Positions 56,434 through 64,000 of a stretch of 64,000 bases of DNA are shown here, one piece after another. The number at the start of each line of letters is the position of its first letter. Position 1 is the stretch's first letter. The DNA is from JALYLC01 sp963743275 (lineage in GTDB: Bacteria; Actinomycetota; Thermoleophilia; Gaiellales; JALYLC01). Where the stretch lies: assembly GCA_963743275.1 (NCBI GenBank), contig CAVUPB010000006.1, forward strand, positions 434,001 to 498,000. The letters are read 5' to 3'. The position numbers and the translations under genes are program-made. The notes beneath the pieces are model-generated. The model was given only the letters and a program-made list of their open reading frames with translations. It did not search any database and was not told the DNA's origin.

Positions 56434-58680
56434 CTACGCGCTCCCCTCGATGCTGCAGGGGCCGTCGACCGGCGCGCCGTCCCAGGCGAAGCGCACGGCG
56501 CCGGGCGCGAGCGTGCGCGAGAGCCTGGCGGTGCCGGTGGTCGCGCCGCCGGCGTGGCGCACGGTCACGGCCGCGCCCTCGGCGATGCCGAGGCGCAGCG
56601 CGTCGGCGCGCGCGAGCACGATCTCGCCGCTGCGCTGGAAGGCCAGCTGCTCGGTGCGCGCGACCGCGGGGCCCGAGAAGAGCGGGCGGCGGCCGAGCGC
56701 GCGCAGGCCGTCGGCGCCCGCAGCCGCCGTGCCCGCAGGCGCGGACGGCACCTTGACGGCCTTCGGCCGGTCGGTCGCGACCGGGGCCTGGCGCCCGATC
56801 CCCTCCCAGGTCATGCCGGCGAACTGCGGGGCGGCCTCGGCGACGGCGGCGAACGCGCGCGACGGGCTCGTCTCGAGCTCGATCCCGAGATGGCGCCCGG
56901 CGGCTGCGAGCACCGCGAGCTCGGGCGCCACGCCGGCGGGCGGCGGCAGGAACGGCCGCAGGCGCTGCGTGCGTCCCTCGAGGTTCGTGATCGTGCCGTC
57001 CTTCTCCATCGGGGAGGTCGCGGGCAGGATGACGTGCGCCCACAGCGCCGTCGGGGTCGGGAAGAGCGAGCTCGCGACGACCGATTCGCAGCGCTGCAGC
57101 GCAGCCTCCCAGCGCTCGGGCTCGGGGAAGCACGAGAGCGGGTCGGCGTCGCCGAGCACGATCAGCATCTGCAGCGTGCCGTCCTCGGCGCGGCGCAGGA
57201 CGTCCGCGGGGTCGTCGCGGTAGCCGAGCGCGTGGAGGCCGCGCTCGTTCGCGCCCTCGGGGACGGCGAGGACGCCGCCCGGGCCGTCGGCGAGCCCGGC
57301 GGCGTGCGCGCTCGCGGCTGCGGCCGCCACGGCGGCGGGCTCGGTGGCGATCAGCACGGGATGCGCGGCGCTGCGCAGAGCCTCCGCGATCTCGCCGGCG
57401 GCGAGGTGCCCGGCGGCGATGTGGTCGAGGTCGCCGCCGCCGCTCGTCGCGAGCAGCAGGCGTGCGCCGCGGCGCACGGCCTGGCGCACGCGCAGCTCGA
57501 GCACGCCGGCCGCGTCGCCCAGCTCGCGCTCGCCCGTCACGACGATGACGTCGGCGCGGTCGAGGTCGGCGATGCGCGCCGCGTACGGCGCCAGCGCGTC
57601 CCAGTCGCCGGCGCCCGCGAAACCGGTGCTGACGAGCGCACCGCCGCCGGCGGCGCGCACGAGCTCGGCCCAGGCGCGGGCCTCCTCGTTGCTCTGCTCG
57701 CCCGAGGCGACGACGGCGATCGAGTCGGGGCCGTGCAGGTTGGCGTGATGGCGCAGGCGCCGCGCGATCGTCTCGGCGAGCGCCTCGGCGCTCGCCGGCT
57801 CGAGGCCGCGCGGGCCGCGCACGAGCCCCTGCCGGTAGCGGTCGCCGGCCAGCAGATGGTCGTGCGTGAAGCGGCCGCGGTCGCACAGCCAGCCCTCGTC
57901 GACCTCGGGATGGTTGCGCGAGAGCACGCGCCGGACGCCGCCCTCGCGCACCGTGCCCCAGATGTTGCAGCCGACGGGGCACAGGCCGCACACGCTCGGG
58001 ATGTTGTTGATCTCCCAGGGCCGCGCCTTGAAGCGGTACGTCGTCGAGGTCAGCGCGCCGACCGGGCACAGCTCGACCACGTTGCCGGAGAAGCGGCCGC
58101 GGTAGGGCTCCTCCTCGAACGTCGCGATCACCGAGGAGGCGCCGCGCTCGCGCGCGACCAGCTGCTCGTCCTGGGCGACGTCCTGCGAGAAGCGCGTGCA
58201 GCGGTAGCAGAGGATGCAGCGCTCGCGGTCGAGCGCGATCACGGGCGAGATCGCGAGCGGCTTCTCGTACGTGCGCTTGTTGAGGTGGAAGCGCGTGTTG
58301 CCGGGGCCGTAGCGGTAGGTCAGGTCCTGCAGCGGGCACTCGCCGCCCTTGTCGCAGACCGGGCAGTCGAGCGGGTGGTTGAGGAGGATGAACTCGAGCA
58401 CCGCCTCCTGCCCCTGGGCCGCATTGGCCGAGCGCGTGCTGACCTTCATGCCGTCGCCGGCGGTCATCGTGCAGGCGGCCTGGAGCTTCGGCATGCCCTC
58501 GATCTCGACCAGGCACATGCGGCAGGCGCCGATCGCGGGCCCGAGCCGGGGCTCGTAGCAGAAGATCGGGATCTCGATCCCGGCCTCGGCGGCCGCCAGC
58601 ACGAGCGGCGTGCCCTTGGGCACGGTCAGCTCGCGGCCGTCGATCTCGAGCGTGACGGTTGCGACGTCGGTGGCGCTCAT
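56434..58680 (-). CDS. nuoG: NuoG, NADH-quinone oxidoreductase subunit G
   Basis: This 748-residue iron-sulfur subunit of the peripheral arm has an N-terminal 2Fe-2S ferredoxin domain (FCYEPRLGPAIGACRMCLVEI, about 38-58). A His/Cys 4Fe-4S segment around CDKGGECPLQD follows, then CILCYRCTRF and ELCPVGAL for N4, and CGLCPVGCNI for the N7-type site. The rest is the molybdopterin-oxidoreductase-like fold without cofactor. The ATG at 58680 overlaps the nuoF stop by 4 nt. The C-terminal third is Ala-rich and more variable. Confidence 0.95.
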   Translation of the reverse strand: MSATDVATVTLEIDGRELTVPKGTPLVLAAAEAGIEIPIFCYEPRLGPAIGACRMCLVEIEGMPKLQAACTMTAGDGMKVSTRSANAAQGQEAVLEFILLNHPLDCPVCDKGGECPLQDLTYRYGPGNTRFHLNKRTYEKPLAISPVIALDRERCILCYRCTRFSQDVAQDEQLVARERGASSVIATFEEEPYRGRFSGNVVELCPVGALTSTTYRFKARPWEINNIPSVCGLCPVGCNIWGTVREGGVRRVLSRNHPEVDEGWLCDRGRFTHDHLLAGDRYRQGLVRGPRGLEPASAEALAETIARRLRHHANLHGPDSIAVVASGEQSNEEARAWAELVRAAGGGALVSTGFAGAGDWDALAPYAARIADLDRADVIVVTGERELGDAAGVLELRVRQAVRRGARLLLATSGGGDLDHIAAGHLAAGEIAEALRSAAHPVLIATEPAAVAAAAASAHAAGLADGPGGVLAVPEGANERGLHALGYRDDPADVLRRAEDGTLQMLIVLGDADPLSCFPEPERWEAALQRCESVVASSLFPTPTALWAHVILPATSPMEKDGTITNLEGRTQRLRPFLPPPAGVAPELAVLAAAGRHLGIELETSPSRAFAAVAEAAPQFAGMTWEGIGRQAPVATDRPKAVKVPSAPAGTAAAGADGLRALGRRPLFSGPAVARTEQLAFQRSGEIVLARADALRLGIAEGAAVTVRHAGGATTGTARLSRTLAPGAVRFAWDGAPVDGPCSIEGSA

Positions 58681-60020
58681 GCGGGGGCCACCGTGAGCAG
58701 CGGCAGCAGGCTGCGCGGCTGCGGGTAGAGCGAGCTCAGCGACGAGGTGTCGTGCAGCGGGCAGGAGCCCTGCTCGACGTGCGCGTCGAACTCCTCGCGG
58801 AAGCGCTTGACCATCGAGCGCACGGGCATCGCGCAGGCGTCGCCGAGCGGGCACAGGCACTTGCCCTCGACGTTGTCGCACATCTCGAGCACGAGATCGA
58901 TCTCGGCCGGCGCCGCGATGCCGTCCTCGATGCGCTGCAGCGTGTCGGTGATCCAGCGCGTGCCCTCGCGGCACGGCGTGCACTTGCCGCAGCTCTCGTG
59001 GGCGTAGAACGCGGCCGTGCGCAACGCGAGCTGGACGATGCAGGTGGAGTCGTCGATCACCATCACGCCGGCGGAGCCCGCCATGGTGCCGGCCGCCGCG
59101 AGCGCCTCGGGCGCGCACAGGATGTCGAGCGCCTCGGGCCCGAGGATCGGCGACGAGGCGCCGCCCGGGATGACCGCCTTGAGCTTGCGGCCGTCGGGGA
59201 CGCCGCCCGCGAGCTCCTCGATCAGGTGCCCCATGGTCTTGCTCATGGGCATCTCGTAGTTGCCGGGGCGCAGGACGTGGCCGGAGACCGACATCACGTG
59301 GGTGCCGCCGCTCTGCTCGGTGCCGAGCGAGTGGTAGAGCGCCGCGCCCTTGCGCATGATCGCGGGGATCGTCGCGATCGTCTCGACGTTGTTGAGCAGC
59401 GTCGGCCGCTCGAACGCGCCCGAGACGGCCGGGAACGGCGGCTTCGCGCTCGGCTGGCCGCGGAAGCCGTTGAGCGAGGACAGCAGCGCCGTCTCCTCGC
59501 CGCAGATGTACGCGCCGGCCCCGCGGTGCACCGTGATCTCCGGCGTCCAGCCGTCGGCCGTGGCCTTGCCGACGTAGCCCTGCGCGCGCGCCTCGGCGAT
59601 CGCGGCCTCCAGCACCTCGTACTCGGTCAGGTACTCGCCGCGGATGTAGACGTACGCGCGCGTCAGCCGCAGCACGTTCATGACGATGAGGATGCCCTCG
59701 AGCAGCGCGTGCGGCGTGCGCAGGAGCAGCTCGCGGTCCTTGCAGCTGCCCGGCTCGGACTCGTCGGCGTTGACGACCAGGTAGCGCTCGGCGCCCGGCG
59801 CGAGGAAGCTCGCCTTGCGGCCCGTCGGGAAGCCTGCTCCGCCGCGGCCGCGCAGCGCCGCACCGCCGAGCTCGGCGATCAGGCCCTCGGCGTCCATCCC
59901 CTCGAGCGCGCGCTTCAGCTGCGCGTAGCCGCCGTAGGCCTCGTACGCCTGCAGCGAGCGCAGGTCGCCCTCGAAGTCGAGCAGCACATTGGCCTCGAGG
60001 CGCGGGGTCCACTCAGGCAT
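58677..60020 (-). CDS. nuoF: NuoF, NADH-quinone oxidoreductase subunit F (NADH/FMN site)
   Basis: This 447-residue flavoprotein oxidises NADH. FMN- and NADH-binding loops are GRGGAGFPTGRKASF (about 64-78), NADESEPGSCKDREL and GAGAYICGEETALLSSLNG. The N3 4Fe-4S ligands are in ESCGKCTPCREGT, with a fourth Cys in NVEGKCLCPLGDA. An ATG further upstream (60041) is possible, but the ATG at 60020 has an AGGGCGG site and overlaps nuoE by 8 nt. Confidence 0.96.
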   Translation of the reverse strand: MPEWTPRLEANVLLDFEGDLRSLQAYEAYGGYAQLKRALEGMDAEGLIAELGGAALRGRGGAGFPTGRKASFLAPGAERYLVVNADESEPGSCKDRELLLRTPHALLEGILIVMNVLRLTRAYVYIRGEYLTEYEVLEAAIAEARAQGYVGKATADGWTPEITVHRGAGAYICGEETALLSSLNGFRGQPSAKPPFPAVSGAFERPTLLNNVETIATIPAIMRKGAALYHSLGTEQSGGTHVMSVSGHVLRPGNYEMPMSKTMGHLIEELAGGVPDGRKLKAVIPGGASSPILGPEALDILCAPEALAAAGTMAGSAGVMVIDDSTCIVQLALRTAAFYAHESCGKCTPCREGTRWITDTLQRIEDGIAAPAEIDLVLEMCDNVEGKCLCPLGDACAMPVRSMVKRFREEFDAHVEQGSCPLHDTSSLSSLYPQPRSLLPLLTVAPA

Positions 60021-60507
60021 GCCGCCCTCCCGTCTGCGCACGGGCGTCGGCGACGATGGCGGCGGCGTCCGCGGGCGCCACGCGCTCGCGGTAGCGCTCG
60101 TCGACCGCGACGACGGGCGCCCAGCTGCAGCCGCCGAGGCACTCGGCCTTGCGCAGCGTGATCGCCCCGTCCTCCGTCGTGCCGCCGACGGCCACGCCGA
60201 GCTCGCTCTCGAACGCCGCCAGGACCTCGCCGGCGCCGCGCAGCGCGCAGGCGAGGTTCGTGCACACGTCGATCACGTGCGCGCCGACCGGCTCGAGGAA
60301 GAACATGTCGTAGAAGGACGCGACCGACTGGCAGTACGCGGGCGAGAAGCCGATCGCGTCGCTGCAGGCCGTGAGCGCCTCGGGCGAGAGCCAGCCGTAG
60401 GCCTCCTGCGCGAGGTGCAGCGCGGGCAGCATGGCGCCCCGCCGGGTCGGGTACTTGGCGATCTCGGCCTGCACGGCGTCGTAGAGCGTGTCGGGCGTCG
60501 CGCTCAC
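60013..60507 (-). CDS. nuoE: NuoE, NADH-quinone oxidoreductase subunit E (2Fe-2S)
   Basis: This 164-residue thioredoxin-like ferredoxin carries cluster N1a. The four ligands are visible as CTNLAC and, 30-odd residues later, CLGGC. The N-terminal helical bundle shows PTRRGAMLPALHLAQEAYGWLS and the SVASFYDMF segment. The GTG at 60507 overlaps the nuoD stop (GTGA). Confidence 0.95.
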   Translation of the reverse strand: MSATPDTLYDAVQAEIAKYPTRRGAMLPALHLAQEAYGWLSPEALTACSDAIGFSPAYCQSVASFYDMFFLEPVGAHVIDVCTNLACALRGAGEVLAAFESELGVAVGGTTEDGAITLRKAECLGGCSWAPVVAVDERYRERVAPADAAAIVADARAQTGGRHA

Positions 60508-61760
60508 CGGTCGCAGTCCCCCATGTTCGGGTCGAGCGAGGCGAGGATCGCGATCAGGTCGGCGATCAGCACGCCCTTGCAGAGCGCGGCCACGGACTGC
60601 AGCATGACGAGGCTCGCGGAGCGGAAATGCACGCGCCAGGGCTTGGCCGAGCCGTCCGAGACGAGGTGGCAGCCGAGCTCGCCGCGCGGCCCCTCGACGC
60701 ACGCGTAGGCCTCGCCCGCCGGGACGCGGTAGCCCTCGGTGACGAGCTTGAAGTGGTGGATCAGCGACTCCATCGAGGTGTGCAGCTCGTGGCGCGGCGG
60801 CAGCACGACCTTGCGGTCGTCGGCGATCCAGGCGCCGGCGGGGAGGCCGTCGAGCAGCTGCTCGACGATGTCGAGCGACTGCCGCATCTCGTGCAGGCGG
60901 ATGAGGTAGCGGTCGTAGACGTCTCCGGTCGCGAACACGATCGGCTGCACGCTGATCTCGCGGTACGCGCCGTACGGCTCGTGCGCGCGCAGGTCCCAGT
61001 CGACGCCCGAGGCGCGCGCGTTCGGCCCCGTGAGGCCCATCTGGCGCGCGAACTCCGGCGTGATCACGCCGATGCCGCGGGTGCGGTCGCGGAAGATCGG
61101 CTGCTGGCCGATGATGTCCTCGTACTCGTCGATGCGCGCCCGCAGCTCCTTGACGACGGCGCGCGCCTCGCGGTCGAACGCCGCCGGCAGGTCCTCGGCG
61201 ACGCCGCCGACCTGCGCGTAGCGCGCGTGCATGCGCACGCCGCCCGCGAGCTCGAAGAGGTCGAGCACGCGGTCGCGCTCGCGGAAGCAGTAGAAGAGCA
61301 GCGCGATGCCGCCGAGGTCGATCGACCCCGTGCCGAGGAAGATCAGGTGGTTGTGGAGGCGCTGCAGCTCGGTGAAGATCGCGCGGATCCACTCGCCGCG
61401 GCGCGGCACCTCGAGCTCGAGCAGCTTCTCGACGGCCATGCAGAACACGAGCTCGTTGCAGAAGAACGCGTTGTAGTCGGCCCGGGGCGCGTACGTGATC
61501 GCCTTCCAGTACGACTTCTGCTCCATGTTCTTCTCGATGCCCGTGTGCACGTAGCCGAGCTCGTTGTGGAGGCCGACGACGGTCTCGCCGCTGAGCGTGG
61601 CCACGAGCCGCAGCACGCCGTGCGTCGACGGGTGGTTCGGCCCCAGGTTGAGCAGCATCGTGTCGGGGTCGTCCGCGGGCGGGATCAGCACCGACGGGAT
61701 CGGCGACAGCACCTCGGCGGGCGGGTAGCGCAGCGTGCGGTTGTCGGCGACGGCGCCCAT
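60504..61760 (-). CDS. nuoD: NuoD, NADH-quinone oxidoreductase subunit D
   Basis: This 418-residue subunit is the NiFe-hydrogenase-like 49-kDa component that forms the quinone site with NuoB and NuoH. GPNHPSTHGVLRL holds the quinone-site histidine, GYVHTGIEKNMEQKSYWKAI follows, and the ADYNAFFCNE segment corresponds to the conserved Asp-Tyr pair. RMHARYAQVGGVAEDLP, EGPRGELGCHLVSDGS and the DPNMGDCDR C-terminus are standard. The ATG shares one base with the nuoC stop (TGATG). Confidence 0.96.
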   Translation of the reverse strand: MGAVADNRTLRYPPAEVLSPIPSVLIPPADDPDTMLLNLGPNHPSTHGVLRLVATLSGETVVGLHNELGYVHTGIEKNMEQKSYWKAITYAPRADYNAFFCNELVFCMAVEKLLELEVPRRGEWIRAIFTELQRLHNHLIFLGTGSIDLGGIALLFYCFRERDRVLDLFELAGGVRMHARYAQVGGVAEDLPAAFDREARAVVKELRARIDEYEDIIGQQPIFRDRTRGIGVITPEFARQMGLTGPNARASGVDWDLRAHEPYGAYREISVQPIVFATGDVYDRYLIRLHEMRQSLDIVEQLLDGLPAGAWIADDRKVVLPPRHELHTSMESLIHHFKLVTEGYRVPAGEAYACVEGPRGELGCHLVSDGSAKPWRVHFRSASLVMLQSVAALCKGVLIADLIAILASLDPNMGDCDR

Positions 61761-62335
61761 CAGACCGCGTCCGAGAACTGCACCGGCTCGCCGCCGATGG
61801 GATAGTCCTTGCGGTGGGGGTGGCCGTCCCAGCCCTCGGGCAGGAAGATGCGCTCGAGCGCCGGGTGGCCTGCGAACGGCACGCCCATCAGGTCCCACGC
61901 CTCGCGCTCCTGGTAGTCGGCGCAGGGGAACACGCCGACCGCGCTCGGCACGGCCTCGCCGTCGTCGGCCCAGGTGCGCAGGCGCAGGCGGCGGGCCGGG
62001 CGGACGGCGCGCGCGAGCAGCTGGTAGGAGATCGCGAAGCGCTTGCTCCCGGGCGCGGCGACGACCGCGCCGAGGCCCGTCGAGGCCGGCAGGTTGATGT
62101 CGCGCGCGCCCGCACCCGCGGGGCTCGCCCAGTAGCCGGCGACGCCCTCGCCGGCGAAGCCGAGGTAGTCGGTGGCGGCGAGGTCGACGAGGAAGTCGTA
62201 GCCCGCGTCGCGCGCGGCCGCGAGCGCGTCGGCGACGCGCTCGCGCGGGACGTCGACGGTCACCTCGCCGCGGTCCTCGCGGACCTCGGCGCCGAACGCG
62301 GCCGCGAGCGCATCGGCATCGGCGCGCACGCTCAT
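61760..62335 (-). CDS. nuoC: NuoC, NADH-quinone oxidoreductase subunit C
   Basis: This 191-residue 30-kDa-type subunit has the conserved FLVDLAATDYLG near the first third and the diagnostic YQEREAWDLMGVPFAGHPALERIFLPEGWDGHPHRKDYP near the C-terminus. It is separate from NuoD here, unlike the fused NuoCD of E. coli. Overlaps of 4 nt with nuoB and 1 nt with nuoD indicate coupled translation. Confidence 0.95.
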   Translation of the reverse strand: MSVRADADALAAAFGAEVREDRGEVTVDVPRERVADALAAARDAGYDFLVDLAATDYLGFAGEGVAGYWASPAGAGARDINLPASTGLGAVVAAPGSKRFAISYQLLARAVRPARRLRLRTWADDGEAVPSAVGVFPCADYQEREAWDLMGVPFAGHPALERIFLPEGWDGHPHRKDYPIGGEPVQFSDAV

Positions 62336-62862
62336 GCCTGCGACCGCTGCTGCTCGTAGGCGGGCGGGATGCCGGCCTGGATCTTCTTCTGGATGTTCAT
62401 CACGCCCTCGATCACGGCCTCCGGGCGCGGCGGGCAGCCGGGGACGTAGATGTCGACCGGGATGATCTTGTCGACGCCCTGCAGGACGGCGTAGTTCGCG
62501 AACATGCCGCCGCTCGAGGAGCAGGCGCCCATCGCCATCACCCACTTGGGCTCGAGCATCTGCTCGTAGAGCTCGCGGATCGGCGCCGCCATGCGGTGCG
62601 AGACGCGGCCCGAGACGATCAGGAGGTCGCTCTGGCGGGGCGTCGCGCGGATGATCTCGGAGCCGAAGCGCCCGACGTCGTAGCGCGGCGTCAGCATCGC
62701 GATCATCTCCATCGCGCAGCAGGCGAGGCCGAAGCCGAAGGGCCACAGCGAGTTCGAGGCGGCCCAGTTGATGACCTTCTCCACCGTCGTCGTCATCACG
62801 ACGCGCTCGATGTCGGTCGCGCGCAGGGCCGCGTGCGGCCGCCCGGGCGGGATCACTTCCAT
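62332..62862 (-). CDS. nuoB: NuoB, NADH-quinone oxidoreductase subunit B (cluster N2)
   Basis: This 176-residue subunit carries the terminal 4Fe-4S cluster N2 that reduces quinone. All four cysteines are present: the adjacent pair in GLACCAMEM, one in GACSSSGGMF and one in YVPGCPPRPEAV. The SLWPFGFG and TPRYDVGRFG segments are typical. The start is the ATG at 62862, which overlaps the nuoA end by 10 nt. Confidence 0.96.
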   Translation of the reverse strand: MEVIPPGRPHAALRATDIERVVMTTTVEKVINWAASNSLWPFGFGLACCAMEMIAMLTPRYDVGRFGSEIIRATPRQSDLLIVSGRVSHRMAAPIRELYEQMLEPKWVMAMGACSSSGGMFANYAVLQGVDKIIPVDIYVPGCPPRPEAVIEGVMNIQKKIQAGIPPAYEQQRSQA

Positions 62863-63215
62863 TCGAGCGCCCCCTTGCGCCAGATGTAGACGTAGCCGAT
62901 CCCGAGCAGCACCACGAAGATCAGCAGCTCCATGAAGCCGAACAGCTCGAGCTGGCGCAGCTGCACGGCGAGGGGGTAGAGGAAGACGATCTCGATGTCG
63001 AAGACGATGAAGAGCATCGCGGTCAGGTAGTACGAGATCGAGAACCGCGACGGCTCGTAGGCGCCGGTCGAGACGCCCGACTCGAAGGGGCGGCTCTTCG
63101 CGCCGCCGCGCTGCCTTCCGCCCGCTCCGAGGAAGACGGAGGCGGCCAGCAGCGAACCGGCGATCATGGCCGAGAAGCCCATGAAGACGAGAATGGCCGC
63201 CCAGTGCCCGAGCAC
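62853..63215 (-). CDS. nuoA: NuoA, NADH-quinone oxidoreductase subunit A
   Basis: This 120-residue protein has three transmembrane helices, which is the normal NuoA size. The conserved loop KSRPFESGVSTGAYEPSRFSISYYLTAMLFIVFDIEIVFLYPLAV includes the acidic residues that face the quinone channel. The frame could extend to 63299, but the GTG at 63215 lies 7 nt after TATCGT and gives the family length. It is the first gene of the 14-gene nuo operon. Confidence 0.94.
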   Translation of the reverse strand: MLGHWAAILVFMGFSAMIAGSLLAASVFLGAGGRQRGGAKSRPFESGVSTGAYEPSRFSISYYLTAMLFIVFDIEIVFLYPLAVQLRQLELFGFMELLIFVVLLGIGYVYIWRKGALEWK

Positions 63216-63222
63216 GCTGGCG

Positions 63223-63228
63223 ACGATA
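63223..63228 (-). promoter_or_regulatory. -10 hexamer of the nuoA-N operon (leaderless)
   Basis: On the minus strand TATCGT ends 7 nt before the GTG at 63215. The 144-bp region 63216-63359 holds this promoter and the divergent Fe-S protein promoter; I see no clear operator between them. Confidence 0.6.
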
Positions 63229-63347
63229 GCACACAAGCAGCCGCCGGCCGGTGGGGTGAGAAGGGCGCGATTCCGCTTTCCGATGCGGTTTCTGCCCATT
63301 GCGGACGGATGTCACAAAGTCGCTCCCGCCCGGGATGCGGCGGGTGG

Positions 63348-63353
63348 TACCAT
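63348..63353 (+). promoter_or_regulatory. -10 hexamer of the IscA/ErpA-like gene (leaderless)
   Basis: TACCAT ends 6 nt before the ATG at 63360. Confidence 0.55.
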
Positions 63354-63359
63354 GAGGTC

Positions 63360-63731
63360 ATGGTCAGGCTCACCGAGCGCGCGGCGGAGCATGTGCTCGC
63401 CCTCATGCGCGAGGATCCCGAGGCGCTCGCGCTGCGTGTCGCGGTGCAGGGCGGCGGCTGCTCCGGCCTGCAGTACGCGCTCGGGTTCGACGGCGAGCCC
63501 CAGCCGGGCGACGAGGTCGTCGACCAGCATGGCGTCAAGGTCGTCGTCGACCGCTTCAGCCTGCCCTACCTGAGCGGCGCGGAGGTCGACTTCGTGGACG
63601 GCCTCATGGGCCAGGGGTTCACGGTCAACAACCCCAACGCGGTCGCCTCGTGCGGCTGCGGCTCGAGCTTCAAGGCCGAGGGCGACGAGGTCGCCGCGGC
63701 CGCCGGCGGCTGCAGCACCTGCTCGGCCTGA
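63360..63731 (+). CDS. IscA/ErpA-type (HesB-like) Fe-S cluster insertion protein
   Basis: This 123-residue A-type carrier has the three cluster-binding cysteines: GGCSGLQYALGF (about 37-48) and, near the end, CGCGSSF. The fold starts with VRLTERAAEHVLALM. The C-terminal extension ends GGCSTCSA, adding two further cysteines that most ErpA/IscA proteins lack. It passes clusters to target proteins. It is divergent from the nuo operon, whose products need many clusters. The ATG at 63360 fits the promoter hexamer and family length. Confidence 0.93.
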   Translation: MVRLTERAAEHVLALMREDPEALALRVAVQGGGCSGLQYALGFDGEPQPGDEVVDQHGVKVVVDRFSLPYLSGAEVDFVDGLMGQGFTVNNPNAVASCGCGSSFKAEGDEVAAAAGGCSTCSA

Positions 63732-63735
63732 CGAC

Positions 63736-64000
63736 TTAATCCTCGACAGGCAGGGCGGCGGTGAGGTCGAGCTCGACGAGCTGACCCGTGAAGCCGAGCC
63801 GGGCGACGCCGAGCAGCGTGCTCGCCGTCGTGAACGCCGGCGCCAGGGGCGAGGCGTTGAGGCGCGCCCACGCCTCGCCGAGCACGGGCGTCTCGTCGCT
63901 GACGACGTAGATGACCGAGCGCACGACGTCCTCGGGCCCGGCGCCCGCGGCCGCGAGCGCGGAACGCGCGTTCACGACGACCTGGTCGATCTGCGCGCCG
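63736..64000 (-). CDS. RidA-like (YjgF/YER057c/UK114) family protein, 5' end outside window
   Basis: The visible 87 codons are the C-terminal part of a Rid-family protein; the frame runs off the window edge. Features are QIDQVVVNARSALAAAGAGPEDVVRSVIYVVSDE, the WARLN segment, and PAFTTASTLLGVARLGFTGQLVELDLTAAL. In canonical RidA enamine/imine deaminases an arginine occupies the position of Phe in PAFTTA and binds the substrate carboxylate. Its absence suggests a non-deaminase Rid subgroup or different substrate. It converges with the Fe-S carrier gene with a 4-nt gap. Confidence 0.85.
   Translation of the reverse strand, partial: GAQIDQVVVNARSALAAAGAGPEDVVRSVIYVVSDETPVLGEAWARLNASPLAPAFTTASTLLGVARLGFTGQLVELDLTAALPVED

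Noticed and set aside
1..64000. Mobile elements, prophage, CRISPR arrays or toxin-antitoxin loci
   Set aside because: No transposase, integrase, phage structural gene, Cas gene or spaced repeat array is visible. The only direct repeats are the short tandem motif at 34096-34139 and the collagen triplets.

Overview
The window is high-GC DNA (about 70% or more by eye) whose gene content, gene order and promoter style suggest an actinobacterium. The best guess is the class Thermoleophilia (Solirubrobacterales/Conexibacter-like). That placement is inference from the complete nuoA-N operon, the Ccm-type cytochrome c maturation genes, the CobA-HemD fusion, a large LuxR/LAL regulator, a class E-like sortase and heavy GTG start use. 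Coding density is very high: no gap exceeds about 170 bp, and many neighbours overlap by 4 nt (ATGA/GTGA). I see no insertion sequence, prophage, CRISPR array or attachment site. This reads as core chromosome. The rsmG-parA-parB start suggests an origin-proximal location.

Layout. 1-2605: rsmG (partial), parA, parB, tRNA-Ile(GAT), tRNA-Arg(TCT) and a DUF151 protein. 2632-5217 (minus): a frameshifted chorismate mutase, then a CPBP protease, a HAD hydrolase and a periplasmic-binding lipoprotein. 5299-15463: envelope and signalling genes (a bifunctional penicillin-binding protein preceded by a possible leader peptide, a membrane pseudokinase, moeA, a sortase, an M28-like membrane protein, a two-component system and an HtrA protease). 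15597-22761 (plus): a tightly coupled cluster of BKACE, moaC, mogA, a UbiA-type prenyltransferase, ccmABCD, hemC and cobA-hemD. This joins molybdenum cofactor, quinone, cytochrome c and tetrapyrrole synthesis. 22841-31190: a secreted collagen-like protein, an acetylxylan-esterase-like hydrolase, SIMPL and SAM-hydroxide adenosyltransferase proteins, tRNA-Phe(GAA), an inositol-phosphatase-like protein, an arginase-like enzyme, an MBL hydrolase, an aldo/keto reductase and RarA. 31225-41931: a LAL regulator divergent from a small tautomerase, an M20 peptidase, DUF1385, pncB, a short FtsH, a small coiled-coil protein, an epimerase, a PAP2 phosphatase and YchF. 41989-48843: an OB/HD phosphohydrolase, DUF1015, a second IMPase-like protein, Mrp, MoxR, DUF1028 and UPF0173. 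48887-63215 (minus): the complete 14-subunit complex I operon in the order nuoA to nuoN. 63360-64000: an IscA/ErpA-type Fe-S protein divergent from nuoA, and a partial RidA-like gene.

The genes fit an aerobic respiratory organism. NDH-1, quinone and cytochrome c assembly, haem precursors and Fe-S carriers (Mrp, ErpA-like) all lie in the window.

The most striking window-wide pattern is regulatory. At least 17 transcription units have a TANNNT hexamer ending only 6-8 nt before the start codon, which is the geometry of leaderless mRNAs. Where this pattern exists I used it to choose starts. Other points worth a second look are the tandem operator-like repeat between the LAL regulator and the tautomerase, the coupled leader ORF ahead of the penicillin-binding protein, the pseudokinase with its mirrored upstream motif, and the frameshift in the chorismate mutase. 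I found no clear evidence for a wholly new multi-gene system.
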